Positions 25,501 to 41,920 of a stretch of DNA of 64,000 bases are shown here, one piece after another. Each line of letters begins with the position of its first letter. Within the stretch, counting starts at the first letter, position 1. The DNA is from Lineus longissimus (Eukaryota; Nemertea; Pilidiophora; Heteronemertea; Lineidae): the NCBI RefSeq assembly GCF_910592395.1, contig NC_088320.1:1550001-1614000 (forward strand). The letters are read 5' to 3'. The notes under the pieces are model-generated. The model saw nothing but the letters and a program-made list of their open reading frames with translations, was not told the origin of the DNA and did no database searches. The position numbers were made by a program, and so were the translations under genes.

Positions 25501-28500
25501 GTGGAAGGACATCTTTTGGAGATGTGTTCAAGTGATGAGAATGATTCACATTGTCTGTTCTCATGGACGAAGAGGGTCAGGAAAGGGGGGGGGGGAGTGT
25601 GTCAATCCAGATGTGAGTCGTGGTTGTTATTGGATGACATGACATATGTTGATGGTGGATGCTTAATGGGTAAAGACATACGATAAAGACAGAGGAAGGT
25701 GACACCTTGTAAAGCTACAGCGAGAGCAACAGGTTTAATCCAGACATGCTAGAATGGGGTAGAAATAGCGGCAGCTGTTACCCTGGACATGCCAGACTGG
25801 GGTACTTATTACAACAGCTGTTACCCCGGACATGCCAGACCGGGGTACTTATTGTAACAGCTGTTACCCCGGACATGCCAGACTGGGGTACTTATTACAA
25901 CAGCTGTTACCCCGGACATGCCAGAATGGGGTACTTATTACAACAGCTGTTGCCCCGGACATGCCAGACCGGGGTACTTATTACAACAGCTGTTACCCCG
26001 GACATGCCAGACTGGGGTACTTATTACAACAGCTTTTACCCCGGACATGCCAGACTGGGGTACTTATTGCAACAGCTGTTACCCTGGACATGCCAGACTG
26101 GGGTACTTATTGCAACAGCTGTTACCCCGGACATGCCAGACTGGGGTACTTATTACAACAGCTCTTACCCCGGACATGCCAGACCGGGGTACTTATTACA
26201 ACAGCTCTTACCCCGGACATGCCAGACCGGGGTACTTATTACAACAGCTGTTACCCCGGACATGCCAGACTGGGGTACTTATTACAACAGCTGTTACCCC
26301 GGACATGCCAGACTGGGGTACTTATTACAACAGCTGTTACCCCGGACATGCCAGAATGGGGTACTTATTACAACAGCTGTTACCCCGGACATGCCAGAAT
26401 GGGGTACTTATTGCAACAGCTGTTACCCCGGACATGCCAGAATGGGTGACTCATCACAACAGCTTTTATCTCTGAATCGGTAACTATATACACGGCAAGA
26501 GGATTTACACTAGGATATTCATAAGGCAGTTCACTCGGGAGGTCACTCCAGTCATGCCAGCTAGGCATGTCTCAGCATCTAAATGATCACGATGAAACAC
26601 TCACCCTTTCCTGTCACGTCTGCCCAGTTTGTTTTCATGCAAATTAAGGAAGAATACATACCTACATGACTGCATCAAATGGTGGATTCCTTTACTAATG
26701 CTCCATAGATTAATATTTGGTTAGCCTCCTTAAAAACGGTTTAGAACAAACAGAAAACTGCCGGTTACTTTGAGTAAGTGGTGTTAGAGCGGTAACCAAA
26801 CCTGCAAGTTTAGACCTGCCATTATCCCTCTACCTTGATTCTGTCATCATGGCCTTATCTGCTCACTGGGTGAGAGTTCTACTTGGCTACAAGTTTATGT
26901 GCAAAAGTGGTATCAGAGCTTGAAAATTGAATAAGTGGTACAACTTAGGAAGATATATTATTTTGGGAATGGACAAAATAGGTAATAACACAGAGTTCAA
27001 AAGCTATTTTCTATAGTACATCCCCAGTAGTAATGGAGACATATGACTGTAAGCTGTACAGTGGAATAAGGAGCCACAATTTGCCCCAGTATTGATGATG
27101 ACAAACAGTTTAATTTAGTGTCCAGCAAGATATCTTTGGTCCCAGTAAATGTGGCCAACTCACTTTTATCAAGCATACGGATGAGGAAGCTAAACAATTT
27201 TCAAGCCCGACTGCACCAACACGACCCGTTTCCACTCACCCTAGCCTGAGAGCTTGTCCTCCTGCGCGCAGCCCCTCCTCTCCTAATAATCCTATGTTCT
27301 CCTCAGTCATTGACGGATCGTGTATTGCCTGATGATGGAATTCAGCCTGATGAACAAACATGTCGTCGACGTTTTAAAATAGTGCAACCCTCCCCTGCGT
27401 CATGCAGTAACAACAACTAAGATACATACACAAAAGCAACAGAAGAAGATGGAAACAAAAAACCTGTATTGGGATGTTTTCAGTTTGAGAGCTGTATTCT
27501 ACAGGGAACTACATTTGTATGTCAGGCCCCTCGTGCAGTATTTGCAAGCCAAACCACCGGATTGCTTAATGGATTAAGTTTACCTTTAGATCTTCAGTTG
27601 CCATCTGAAAGGCAAGCAATAGTTTGCTTACATAGACCTCGTTCTCTTCTTCACACACCGTACATGTACTACTGTCATACATGAAGTTGTGTACTGTCAA
27701 CATGCAGTTCAGTACTTTCATACATGTAGTTTGGTATTGTCCACAGTCGTGACAGTATAGCTTGCCCACTGTTTAAAATCTGTAGAATACAGCCACACAT
27801 CAACTTATAAAACTGATCAAAAGCAACATTTAAAGTTACCGGCATTTCAGCCTTGAGTTATATACGCTTTATTAGAAAGATTTTTAAACATTTTCAAACT
27901 TGCTGCAAACCAAAGGTTGCCTATCACGCACTGCCTCCTCCAACTGAAATGTTCAGTACTTTCATTGTCATGTAACAGTCTCATAGCTGGCTTTGCCAAA
28001 CTTATTGGAAAGCTACGGCAATAATTATCTGACTCATACTCAGAGACATTGTTTTAAAATATTTCAAATTTCATAAAATACCCTAACAAATAATGAAACT
28101 CAATCAATACAAACAAAAATTATTGATATCGGTAATAATAATCAGAGGATAAGGTAAAAACTGAAAACCTCTTCGGCCAGGCAACATGGATAAGGAGACG
28201 ATAAAACCAGCTCACTAGCTAATGAAAACGGGGTAAATTGAATCTCCCATTACTGGACAACACAGTGCACATACATGTGTGGAGCAAACAGGTGATAGTT
28301 AGCTAAAACACGAATGGCGTGGGCGGACATACAATGTACATGCACTAACATCAGGCCAGACGGCAATTTTTTAAACTGGCTATCTAAGTTCAATTTCTGC
28401 TTTATCCACATCATGAACTTTGACAAAAGGTTCGATATGATGTCATCATTTTGTTTGAAAAACAGGGCCATTGAAATTTTTGTTCCTTTTCGCAGGGTCC

Positions 28501-31500
28501 ATGATTTCATCACCAATTAGAAAAGATTGCCCCCTTCTCCTGCACAGTCTTTACACAGGGGAGCACTTCTGGATTTCAATGATGTTCCATGTCAAGTAGG
28601 TTTGCCAGTTTTTTCAGAATAATCTGTTCAGTTCCATTGCTGGATGAACAGCTTGTTCTGGCAAGGCAACGTTGGAACAGAAAGCAGCATAAGTAAAGCA
28701 GTGGGTGCATGCAAATCTTTGGTTGGGTTAATGCCGTGCAAATATTGTTAGTACTGAGAAGATGGATTGGATTTGGGTTGGGGGACTAAATTATATGAGA
28801 TCATTAGTCAATTATCAAATTCAAAGGCTATGAGGCTATCCAATTAGTATTCAACGAGAGTAGACTTCGCATCTTTATGTCACAGACACAGTCAGATAGA
28901 TGGTGAGCAACAAGTCTAAAATCTCTAACTTTTTTCAAGGTGGATCTAGCTGAGTGCAAGGGCCTTAGGGGGTCATCTAAGTATCGACACAGACAACTTT
29001 ATCTGACACAAGTACCTAGGCCTGGTCATTCATACAATGCATTTTTGAACCCTCTTTTGAACACCCTCACACAAATGAACAGCTGTTGCACTATCGATTA
29101 TGAATTTCATATAAACTGACTAAGAGGGGAGTGTACATGTTTCACACATGTGCATGTTATTCATGAATACCAGGCCTATGTATCAAATGATTTGTACAGA
29201 CAGTTAACAGAATATGGAAAGCCAGTATGTACTGTCTGTATGCGATTGATTAGACTAGTATTAGTTCTTTTGAAGCAATGCTATTAGTATTATATGCCTG
29301 GCAAATCCGGGATGAAAGCACAAGTCATGAAGATAAAACCTAATAACCTGATGCAGTTGATATCTACAAGTAGTCAGAAGACGAGTTTAAAAAGGCAATT
29401 ATTGAAGTTTTTGGTGAGAAAAAAATCACATTCCCCTTGATCCGACAGTCACCCCAATTGATACTCAAGTCAGTGTATCATTTTGTTCTACACACACTCC
29501 AGGCATTTAGGGCCACTCTCAGTGCAGGTGTACACCTAGCATTTTTAGCAAACAATGGAAAATGTCTTGTTGGATTCAGAGCAAGTACAGTTTGTACTAC
29601 TCAGTAATAACAACAAAAGCAGGTCTTTGATAGTTTTTGATATAAACGGAGAAATTTCAACATGAGAGTGGAGAGCACATGTGTGGCATCAAGATTAATA
29701 CAACATAAAATCAGCAATTTTGGAGAATGATTAATTGAGATTTATCAAAAATATCTTTAAAAAAGAATATATTATTTCTCAGACCTGCTCAGGCTCGCCT
29801 CCAGTATTCTTGGAGATTGCTGACAAACCGCGTAATGTTTTTTGCTGAAAAACATGGCAATGTACAAGTCAATGTACACGATGCATGGTGCAAGGTAGAG
29901 CACAACATGTTTCATTGTCTTGTGTTAAACTTAACGTACTTCCAAAATGGACCAGAACAGAAAAACTAACAGAAATCGTTTCCACACAACAAAAAAGTTC
30001 CAAAACAATTTTACTCTACGATAAAGTTGAACCAAGTACCAGAAAAAGAGTGCAGGAAATCAGGAACCACCAATGCATTGACTGCTGGCCGCAGTGGTAA
30101 TCTTTACAACAATTCTTGGGAATAATTCCAATCACTGCGGAATAAAAGACTTTCACAGAGCAGCCAACAGTCGGGAAGCTAACATGACCTAAACACAACA
30201 TCAAACTTTCCTCCCCGTGTTATAATCCCCAAGTGATCATTCATGGAAGAAAACAGGGTCATCAATGGTGAAAGCTAAAGGTTAGAACTCGATAAAACAT
30301 GAGTAAGTTATGTCATAGTTATAGAAGAGCAATACAGAATGAAACATGAAATTCACCGGTTGTCGGAAATACTGAGCAGATGAGTCCCCACTGAAATAAG
30401 TCAAAACCCATGGAAGAAGCATGACAAGACACAACAATTTATGTGTACATGTGAGTCAAATGCCTTGGCCTGACAAAAGGATTCACTGCCACTTCTTGCT
30501 CTGATGACAGATCCCTCTCATTTCTTCAGTCAAATCAAATCTGAGGACCTTTTTTTGTTGAAATGGAACTGAACTGTCCAATCCACTTCAACTCTAATGG
30601 TGAATTTCATGATTCTTTCTGTACACATACAATATTCATTAAGGTATGAGAGCTAGGTTCTACTTGTGGTATCAATAATGGATGAGCTCGCTTGCCTGAT
30701 CGATATTTATTAGTACAATGTAGTTATATTCCTACATGCCGAATCCTGCATCAAGTAATGACAGATTTGATCAAATTGCACCGGTGGCTTCAACTTGAAA
30801 CATGGTGCGTTGAAATCCATCAGATGATGGCAATTATCCACGAATTACTCATCACCGTCAAGCGATATTTTAAGACGGACAAGGATCATCATCCTGACAA
30901 ATTAGTAAAATCCTCAACCAACACGACAGTAGAGTTCTCCATGGGGGGGGGGGGGGGGCTGAATGAATAGCCAAGGTTTTTCTTAGTCATGAATCCGACC
31001 CATGGAGAACTCCACACAACCCACCTCCTGGGATTAAAAAACTGAGGTTTTTCATCTTTTCAACAACATACCTCCTCGAAGAAGCCCTGGGTCTTCCTCA
31101 AGATGTGCTTCAGCTCCGTCAACTCAAGGAAGTTCCTCTTCAAAGCTTCTGCATTGGCATTCACTTCCTTCATTTCATTTTCAAGCTTCTCAAAGGTGGC
31201 CTAAAAATGGAGACTGTTGGATATGAAAGACCAATCAAAAAAGTTGAGGCATCTCCTCATGCTGCTTTCACAGATGTTAACATCTCCTCATACTTGTATG
31301 ATAACCACTGACCCCAATGACATTAAACAGACCAATGTGAGCAGTTACCAAGAGCACACATGACTATATTATGGATCTGATATCACTGATTACGTCAACG
31401 ATAAACCAGGATTTGTTAAAAAACTTTTGTTTCGCTCACCTCTAGGTCGATCATCTCCCTTGGTTGTGGTGCATCAGGGTTGTCACCTGTGTCCAGCATT

Positions 31501-32176
31501 GGTATCCCATCCTTCTTGATCTCCTTCTCAAGGAATCCTGTAATCATGTGATCGGTTTAACAACAGTAGGAGAGACTATTCAAATTGGTTTCTCGAGTAT
31601 TAGGTTCATGGTAAAATATGTAGTGTTCCAGCAAACTACAACACACACAAGAATCTCAGTCAGAGGTGGTGACTCGTTTTTCTCAAAACAAACATTTTTG
31701 TCCCCTTATCATCAAGTCTCAGTAATAACCACAGAAATACTGGAACAGAGATATCACAGTCACACAACTAAAACTGATGACCTTCAATTAACAAACTATC
31801 CTCATCTTTCACTTACTTAGCTTTCTCTCCATTTCATCACATCGTCTCACTTCGTTGACAAACTTCCTTTGAAAAGCATTTACATCAGGATTGAGCTGGA
31901 AATGAAGTCATAAGGTTCACTCAACATTATTGAATTCCTACTTCTAAAAGTGTTTGGGTTATATAGGAGTATTGAAGGTGCATCTTAATTATTATTATTA
32001 GGACATCCACAAGACATCCAGGAGCCAGTAAATAGATCATCCAGATATAATTTACTTACATCTCTAAACTGGACAAGTCCAAGTTCACCGAGCTCCGAGA
32101 CACATGTGTAGGCAGCTTCTGACTGGAGGAAGAGTTGACACAGGGTCATCTCCTCACTGCGGAACAACGACCCCAT
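16570..32176 (-). CDS. ATP6V0A: V-type proton ATPase 116 kDa subunit a
   Basis: Membrane subunit a of the V0 sector, which carries protons across endomembranes. Coding exons (minus, high-low): 32176-32060, 31895-31817, 31537-31440, 31200-31072, 27346-27240, 24358-24149, 23936-23630, 23451-23301, 22913-22634, 22438-22339, 22159-22041, 21710-21559, 21062-20878, 17871-17758, 17423-17306, 17148-16977, 16672-16570. Phases agree at every junction and give 846 residues, close to animal paralogues (~830-840). It begins [12 protein letters not shown]; proton-path Arg746 ([13 protein letters not shown]) and Arg810 (LHTLRLHW) match yeast R735 and R799 with the same 64-residue spacing. The start is clear: an acceptor (CACTTGCAG) 18 bp upstream shows that a 5' UTR exon precedes it. 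Several alternative exons are listed separately. YME1L lies head-to-head upstream. Confidence 0.95.
17220..17325 (-). repeat. Partial duplication of an exon end inside the next V-ATPase intron
   Basis: The last coding bases before the 17306 donor read CTCAGCTTGGCCCATGC. The same 17 bases recur about 55 bp further into the 157-bp intron, near 17240-17262, where the donor-like position reads AGTCAAG instead of GGTAAG. The copy still encodes ALSLAHA in another frame. Confidence 0.7.
17758..17871 (-). other. V-ATPase alternative exon 14A (38 codons)
   Basis: Phase 0 at both ends, preceded by ATTGACAG and followed by GTGATT. It encodes a hydrophilic acidic loop starting LSGGAH and ending PEEEVDEE, just before FDFADVF. 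It contains RHHDGNV, which parallels QHHDGAA in exon 14B at 18444-18551. I used this copy in the 846-residue model because it is nearest to the next exon. The choice between the two copies is arbitrary without transcripts. Confidence 0.75.
18444..18551 (-). other. V-ATPase alternative exon 14B (36 codons)
   Basis: A second phase-0/phase-0 exon with good borders (CTTTCAG before, GTGACA after). It encodes [11 protein letters not shown]... with QHHDGAA and ends in VEEEEEE. Layout, the VN...HHDG core and the acidic end parallel exon 14A, so the two look like tandem duplicates used alternatively. Inclusion of both would also keep the frame. Confidence 0.7.
21442..21597 (-). repeat. Triplicated 53-bp splice-donor segment in V-ATPase exon 12
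   Basis: Three copies start at 21442, 21495 and 21548. Each holds the exon end (complement of GAGGAGACTCGGGGCACAGT) plus a GTAAGTCAG donor. The copy at 21548 is contiguous with the exon and its donor is at 21557-21558. The other two lie in the intron. The unit is not a multiple of three, so use of a distal donor would add 53 or 106 bases and shift the frame. Confidence 0.85.
23121..23264. mobile_element. hAT-like MITE in a V-ATPase intron (144 bp)
   Basis: Ends CAGGGTTTCCCCCAG and, reversed, CAGTGTTTCTGCCAG (three mismatches in 15 bp). ACAGT flanks both ends, a possible short target duplication; hAT elements usually make 8 bp, so this is imperfect. The interior is G/C-run rich (GCAAGGGGGGCAGTTGCCCCC forms a hairpin) and noncoding. 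Confidence 0.55.
24850..25700. other. V-ATPase intron (part), no other gene seen
   Basis: Part of the long intron 24359-27239. AT-rich with no recognised coding segment. A G-run of nine lies near 25587. A short candidate coding stretch at about 24775-24845 resembles the helical part of subunit a in composition, but I cannot place it in phase. Confidence 0.3.
25760..26465. repeat. 43-bp minisatellite in V-ATPase intron
   Basis: About 16 tandem units of the type CCCCGGACATGCCAGAC, TGGGGTACTTATTA, CAACAGCTGTTA. Variation is mainly at one site (GACTGG, GACCGG or GAATGG). Each unit has the palindrome AACAGCTGTT. The length is not a multiple of three, so all three forward frames stay open for up to 245 codons, but these proteins are artefacts of the repeat. 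Confidence 0.92.
27350..31071. other. Long V-ATPase intron region
   Basis: Apart from the 60-bp candidate exon at 29785-29844 this 3.7-kb intron has no coding segment I recognise. There is a G tract at about 30943-30958. Confidence 0.45.
29785..29844 (-). other. Candidate V-ATPase cassette exon (20 codons)
   Basis: Between exons 4 (ends at 31072) and 5 (starts at 27346), both phase 0 at their facing ends, lies a 60-bp open segment with a strong acceptor (CATGTTTTTCAG) and a GTCTGAG donor. It encodes [13 protein letters not shown] and then TGGEPEQ. Insertion would keep the reading frame in the N-terminal cytosolic domain, just after the FFEE sequence. Confidence 0.5.
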
Positions 32177-32654
32177 CTCTGGTCGTATTCAAACCTGCAA
32201 GTGGATAATCATGCATAATTTACAACAATACAAGCAGCAAAGCTTTGGCCTGGGCAATAGCAAAGCTCTGACCTAGGCAATGTAGTGCAACCTGCTTCTT
32301 GCGGTACAGGCTGTGCTGTGCTTTTGTCCACAGTCTGTTTAGCATGTTAGCATAATGTCGACTCCTCAGTCCTCTAGTCCCAGTCATAGACAAACTAGTC
32401 AGTCTAGTATTAAGTATAGTGTTACAAGTGTAGCGTAGCCTAGGTGGGTCTTCTTTTGCTACCCTTCTTTTATCCTGTTTCCTCACTCACTTTACACTTG
32501 ATAGACAAAAATAAGGTATCATTGAATTCAGTGATACTTTAGATACATTTAGCGCTATAAGATAGTCACATACTTACAATATATCAGGAATAAAACTGGC
32601 AAAACCACTAAAATTCGATAACTTTTTTCACTGTCCGTCTACCATTTTGAATCA

Positions 32655-32682
32655 ATTATCACGTGTACGTGTCACATGATAT
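32655..32682. promoter_or_regulatory. E-box and M-box in the V-ATPase/YME1L bidirectional spacer
   Basis: CACGTG at 32660-32665 (context ATCACGTGTA) and TCACATGA at 32672-32679, which is the M-box TCATGTGA on the other strand. TFEB/MITF proteins bind such sites (CLEAR/M-box) and are known to drive V-ATPase subunit genes. Position is about 480 bp upstream of the V-ATPase ATG and 370 bp upstream of the YME1L ATG. Confidence 0.45.
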
Positions 32683-32695
32683 TATAAAATAAAAC

Positions 32696-32807
32696 GGGAA
32701 GGTGTAAACTGCTGATGAAAATGCTGATGCGGCTTGACATTTCTATTTTGTTGATCCAGGATGGCCGATCTTCTATCAGCATTTTCATCAGCAGTTTACA
32801 CCTTCCC
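32696..32807. repeat. Perfect 33-bp inverted repeat (possible MITE)
   Basis: 32696-32728 (starting GGGAAGGTGTAAACTGCTGA) is exactly the reverse complement of 32775-32807, with a 46-base spacer. A related single arm lies at about 12340-12376. It lies between the divergent V-ATPase and YME1L genes. No clear target duplication is visible, so a foldback MITE is inferred, not shown. Confidence 0.85.
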
Positions 32808-33047
32808 ATCAAAAACTTTGAAACACGCTGTCTGATTGGTTTGTCGTGACTGCTTCCAACCAATCAATGATGAGGTTATAGAAAATGCACGGAAAGAGTT
32901 GGTGTTGGGAAGCCCTGTGCAATGCACGTACACGTAAAACCCCATATGAACAGGTCTTACAGGAACATCCTTGAATAAATGGGTTATGAAACAGCGTAAA
33001 ACTACACATGTACTGCAAGATTTGTCCATGAACTACCAGTTATCGTG

Positions 33048-39134
<6,087 letters not shown>

Positions 39135-41732
39135 GAATGTTTCTGTTAATGATATGGTATGAATGGACATTGTATTATTGTTTAGTTGAAATATACCTCT
39201 TCCCAAAGTCGGGTGATTTTTGTGATTCAATTCATTGCTTCACCATGCTTACAACACTTTACGATGGCACCACTTTTAACAAGCAAACATAGGTAAACAA
39301 CTGTCACTGATCTCTGCAACTTTTCTTAGTGAAAAACCGTTGCAATTGTGATTTCAATCTGTAGACATGGGTACAAGGTTTTGGCAATCATTGGAGCTTC
39401 TTACATGTTTTATCATAATGTTTTGCACCGGTTTTAAAAAATCACGTTCAGATTGCAAATGTTTGATAGCTTGACAACAAACATGCATTGGGTAAATATC
39501 TGTGAATGGTTTGCCTTAGTACATGTACATGTGCAGTATGTTTGAGTATGTATAGTGAAATACAACCTTTGATGTACTTGTACTTGTTTTGCTCTAAACA
39601 TGTTGAGGCAGTGGAAATGTGAAGTATTTGAGCTGTTGTATTGTATATTTGATTCATATCAGGGTTGCAGTCAATCGAGATGAATCATGTTCACCATTAC
39701 ATGGTCTCGGTAGTGGACAGAAGAACCACGATCATCCTCTGGCAGCCTGAGCCCAGTTGCAAAGAACTTGACTGAGTTAGGGAGGCTTTTCCTGAACGAG
39801 CTTATAGTACATGTAGTTCTTATAAGATGCACGTTTTATTCTCATATGGTGATGCTACGTGACGCCCTGTGGATGTTTTATTTACTTCTGAAAATATTTA
39901 GTTGAGAGCAAAGCATGGAGTTTACTTTGGCTCTTAAAACAATATTTGGGCAATTTGTACTGCACTGGTACTTGTTGGGGGCAGGTGAGGTCCCCAAGGA
40001 AACATACACTTTCATAGGGTCACAATCTCAATCACATGAGTCTGTACCTAACCGACCAGGATATTGAACCAGGGAGATCAGGACTTGGACAAGGACCTGT
40101 GTTTCCACTGGACCAGTCCGACAGCACATATTCGTATCTTCATTACAAGTAAATGTATATATACACATGTAAACTGAGTATGGAACTACTTCAGAGCAAT
40201 ATTTTTCTGGCTGGACCAAAAGTTCCTTTCTTTCGAAGTGCCGAGGTATCAAAATTGTGGGATGGTTCTGAATTTGCCTGCACTCATGCATTTGCTTTGT
40301 GACTGAAAAGCTTTGTTTAAAGTGATTGAAATTGGTCTCCATGTAGCCTTCATCTCAGATCTCCTCCAGATGTAAGGAATTCTCTGGTCCGTAATAAAGT
40401 GATACAATAATATATCTGTGTTACGATGTCTTTTAGTTTGGTCAATAGATGTCAAATCATGATAATGTCATTGTTTGATGGCATTCAGAAGGACAAAGGA
40501 CCTGCAGGATATCCGTGTGTCTTGCCATTTGTTTGGAAGAAGACTAGTATGACCTGCTCACGCAAGTGCAGACAATATTCAGGTTCCAAAGTTTGTACAC
40601 ATCCAGATATCAGCTCACTGAGCCTCGTCACTGGTCTTGCCTGTAGTCAGAACACCCAGGCCAGTACAATCGACTTTGTTACATATTCTACAGGTCTTGC
40701 CAAAGTGTTGCAGGCATATGCTCCAAAGTAGTTGGTGGCATTACAAGACAAGAACCTACATGTACACATGTATATGTACAGGACTGGAATGCAAGGGTCT
40801 GCATGAAAGCTTTCACAATATAACATTGCAGTCATGCACAGTCCCAACATGCAGAGCACAGTCCATTGTGCAGTTGCACTGTACATCTCGCCAATCATAG
40901 TCACAATTCACAGCTGCCTTTCCAACAGCTCTGGCTTCAGTTTGCATCATTCTCCTCTTGAATAAACAAACACAAGGCAGGGATCTCATTCACCATTTTA
41001 TTATCAAATCCACATGTGAAGTACATGTACATACACCACATATATGCATACAAATGAAAAACGTACAGATGCATGCATGTGACTTGTACACTTTAATCAT
41101 GTACTGATATTACAAATGTGTTGAAGGGAAGAGATCATGAAATCAGTGAAGATTGGTGAGCATTTCAGATCACATGGCTGATGACCCTCCAGACAAGTCT
41201 CATAATCCATTTATCTAATCTTTCTGTTACTTAAAAAAATTCAATTCATGTCCAGTGCCGAATCTTAAAAATTTGAAATGGTTGTCTGCAGTGTGATCTC
41301 GTCATTACGGTTCATCAACATTGGTGATTTCATCCTGACCACTCTGCACATATTTTCAACATGTCGACAAATTTCTCATAATTCTTTTTATAAAACCCCT
41401 CATTACCCACGTCGACCACCGTCTTAAACAAAACGTCCTCATTAACCTTAGGCTTTGTAGACTTTCACACAGATATGCATAAAACTGCACAAAGAATGTC
41501 GTACAGGTCTGAGTATAAAATAATAAAAATCCTGACAGATTTGAACAATCTATCAAGATCACAGTTTTCAAGGGAATATTCGAAACCTGATCATTTATGT
41601 CAATCTACGACTAAAAACCTTCTTAAACAATATTGACCTATATAAAACCCACATTAAAACCTACAGTAATTTCTGTCGTAGGGTCAAACTGTACTTCACA
41701 AAATGTCAGTTCAGAAGTACAAGGGATGTATA
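39135..41732. other. Convergent 3' UTR/intergenic region
   Basis: No gene recognised. It would hold the YME1L 3' UTR and possibly the far end of the hnRNP transcript; AATAAA on the minus strand is at 40997-41002. Many ACATGTAC words occur. Short open frames near 40426-40904 show no domain. Confidence 0.4.
40393..40398 (+). terminator. Candidate polyadenylation signal, YME1L
   Basis: AATAAA about 1.26 kb after the YME1L stop codon, followed by a TGTGTTACG T/G-rich stretch. The intervening 39135-40392 has no coding signal and would be the 3' UTR. Confidence 0.4.
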
Positions 41733-41920
41733 GCATACATACATGTACAGTGTTTTGCACTGTACATACATGTACAGTGTTTTGCACTGTACATATATGT
41801 ACAGTGTTTTGCACTGTAAATACATGTACAGTGTTTTGCACTGTACATACATGTACAGTGGTTTGCACTGTACATACATGTACAGTGGTTTGCACTGTAC
41901 ATACATGTACAGTGCAAAAC
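41733..41920. repeat. 27-bp palindromic minisatellite
   Basis: About seven tandem units, each CATACATGTACAGTG then TTTTGCACTGTA with few substitutions. Within a unit, TGTACAGTG and CACTGTACA are complementary across TTTTG, so every unit can form a 9-bp hairpin. Unit length is 9 codons, which keeps five frames open; these are not genes. Confidence 0.92.

Noticed and set aside
25746-26483. Open frames of 185-245 codons, the longest on the plus strand
   Set aside because: They are by-products of the 43-bp minisatellite, open in all three frames with the same peptide in shifted order.
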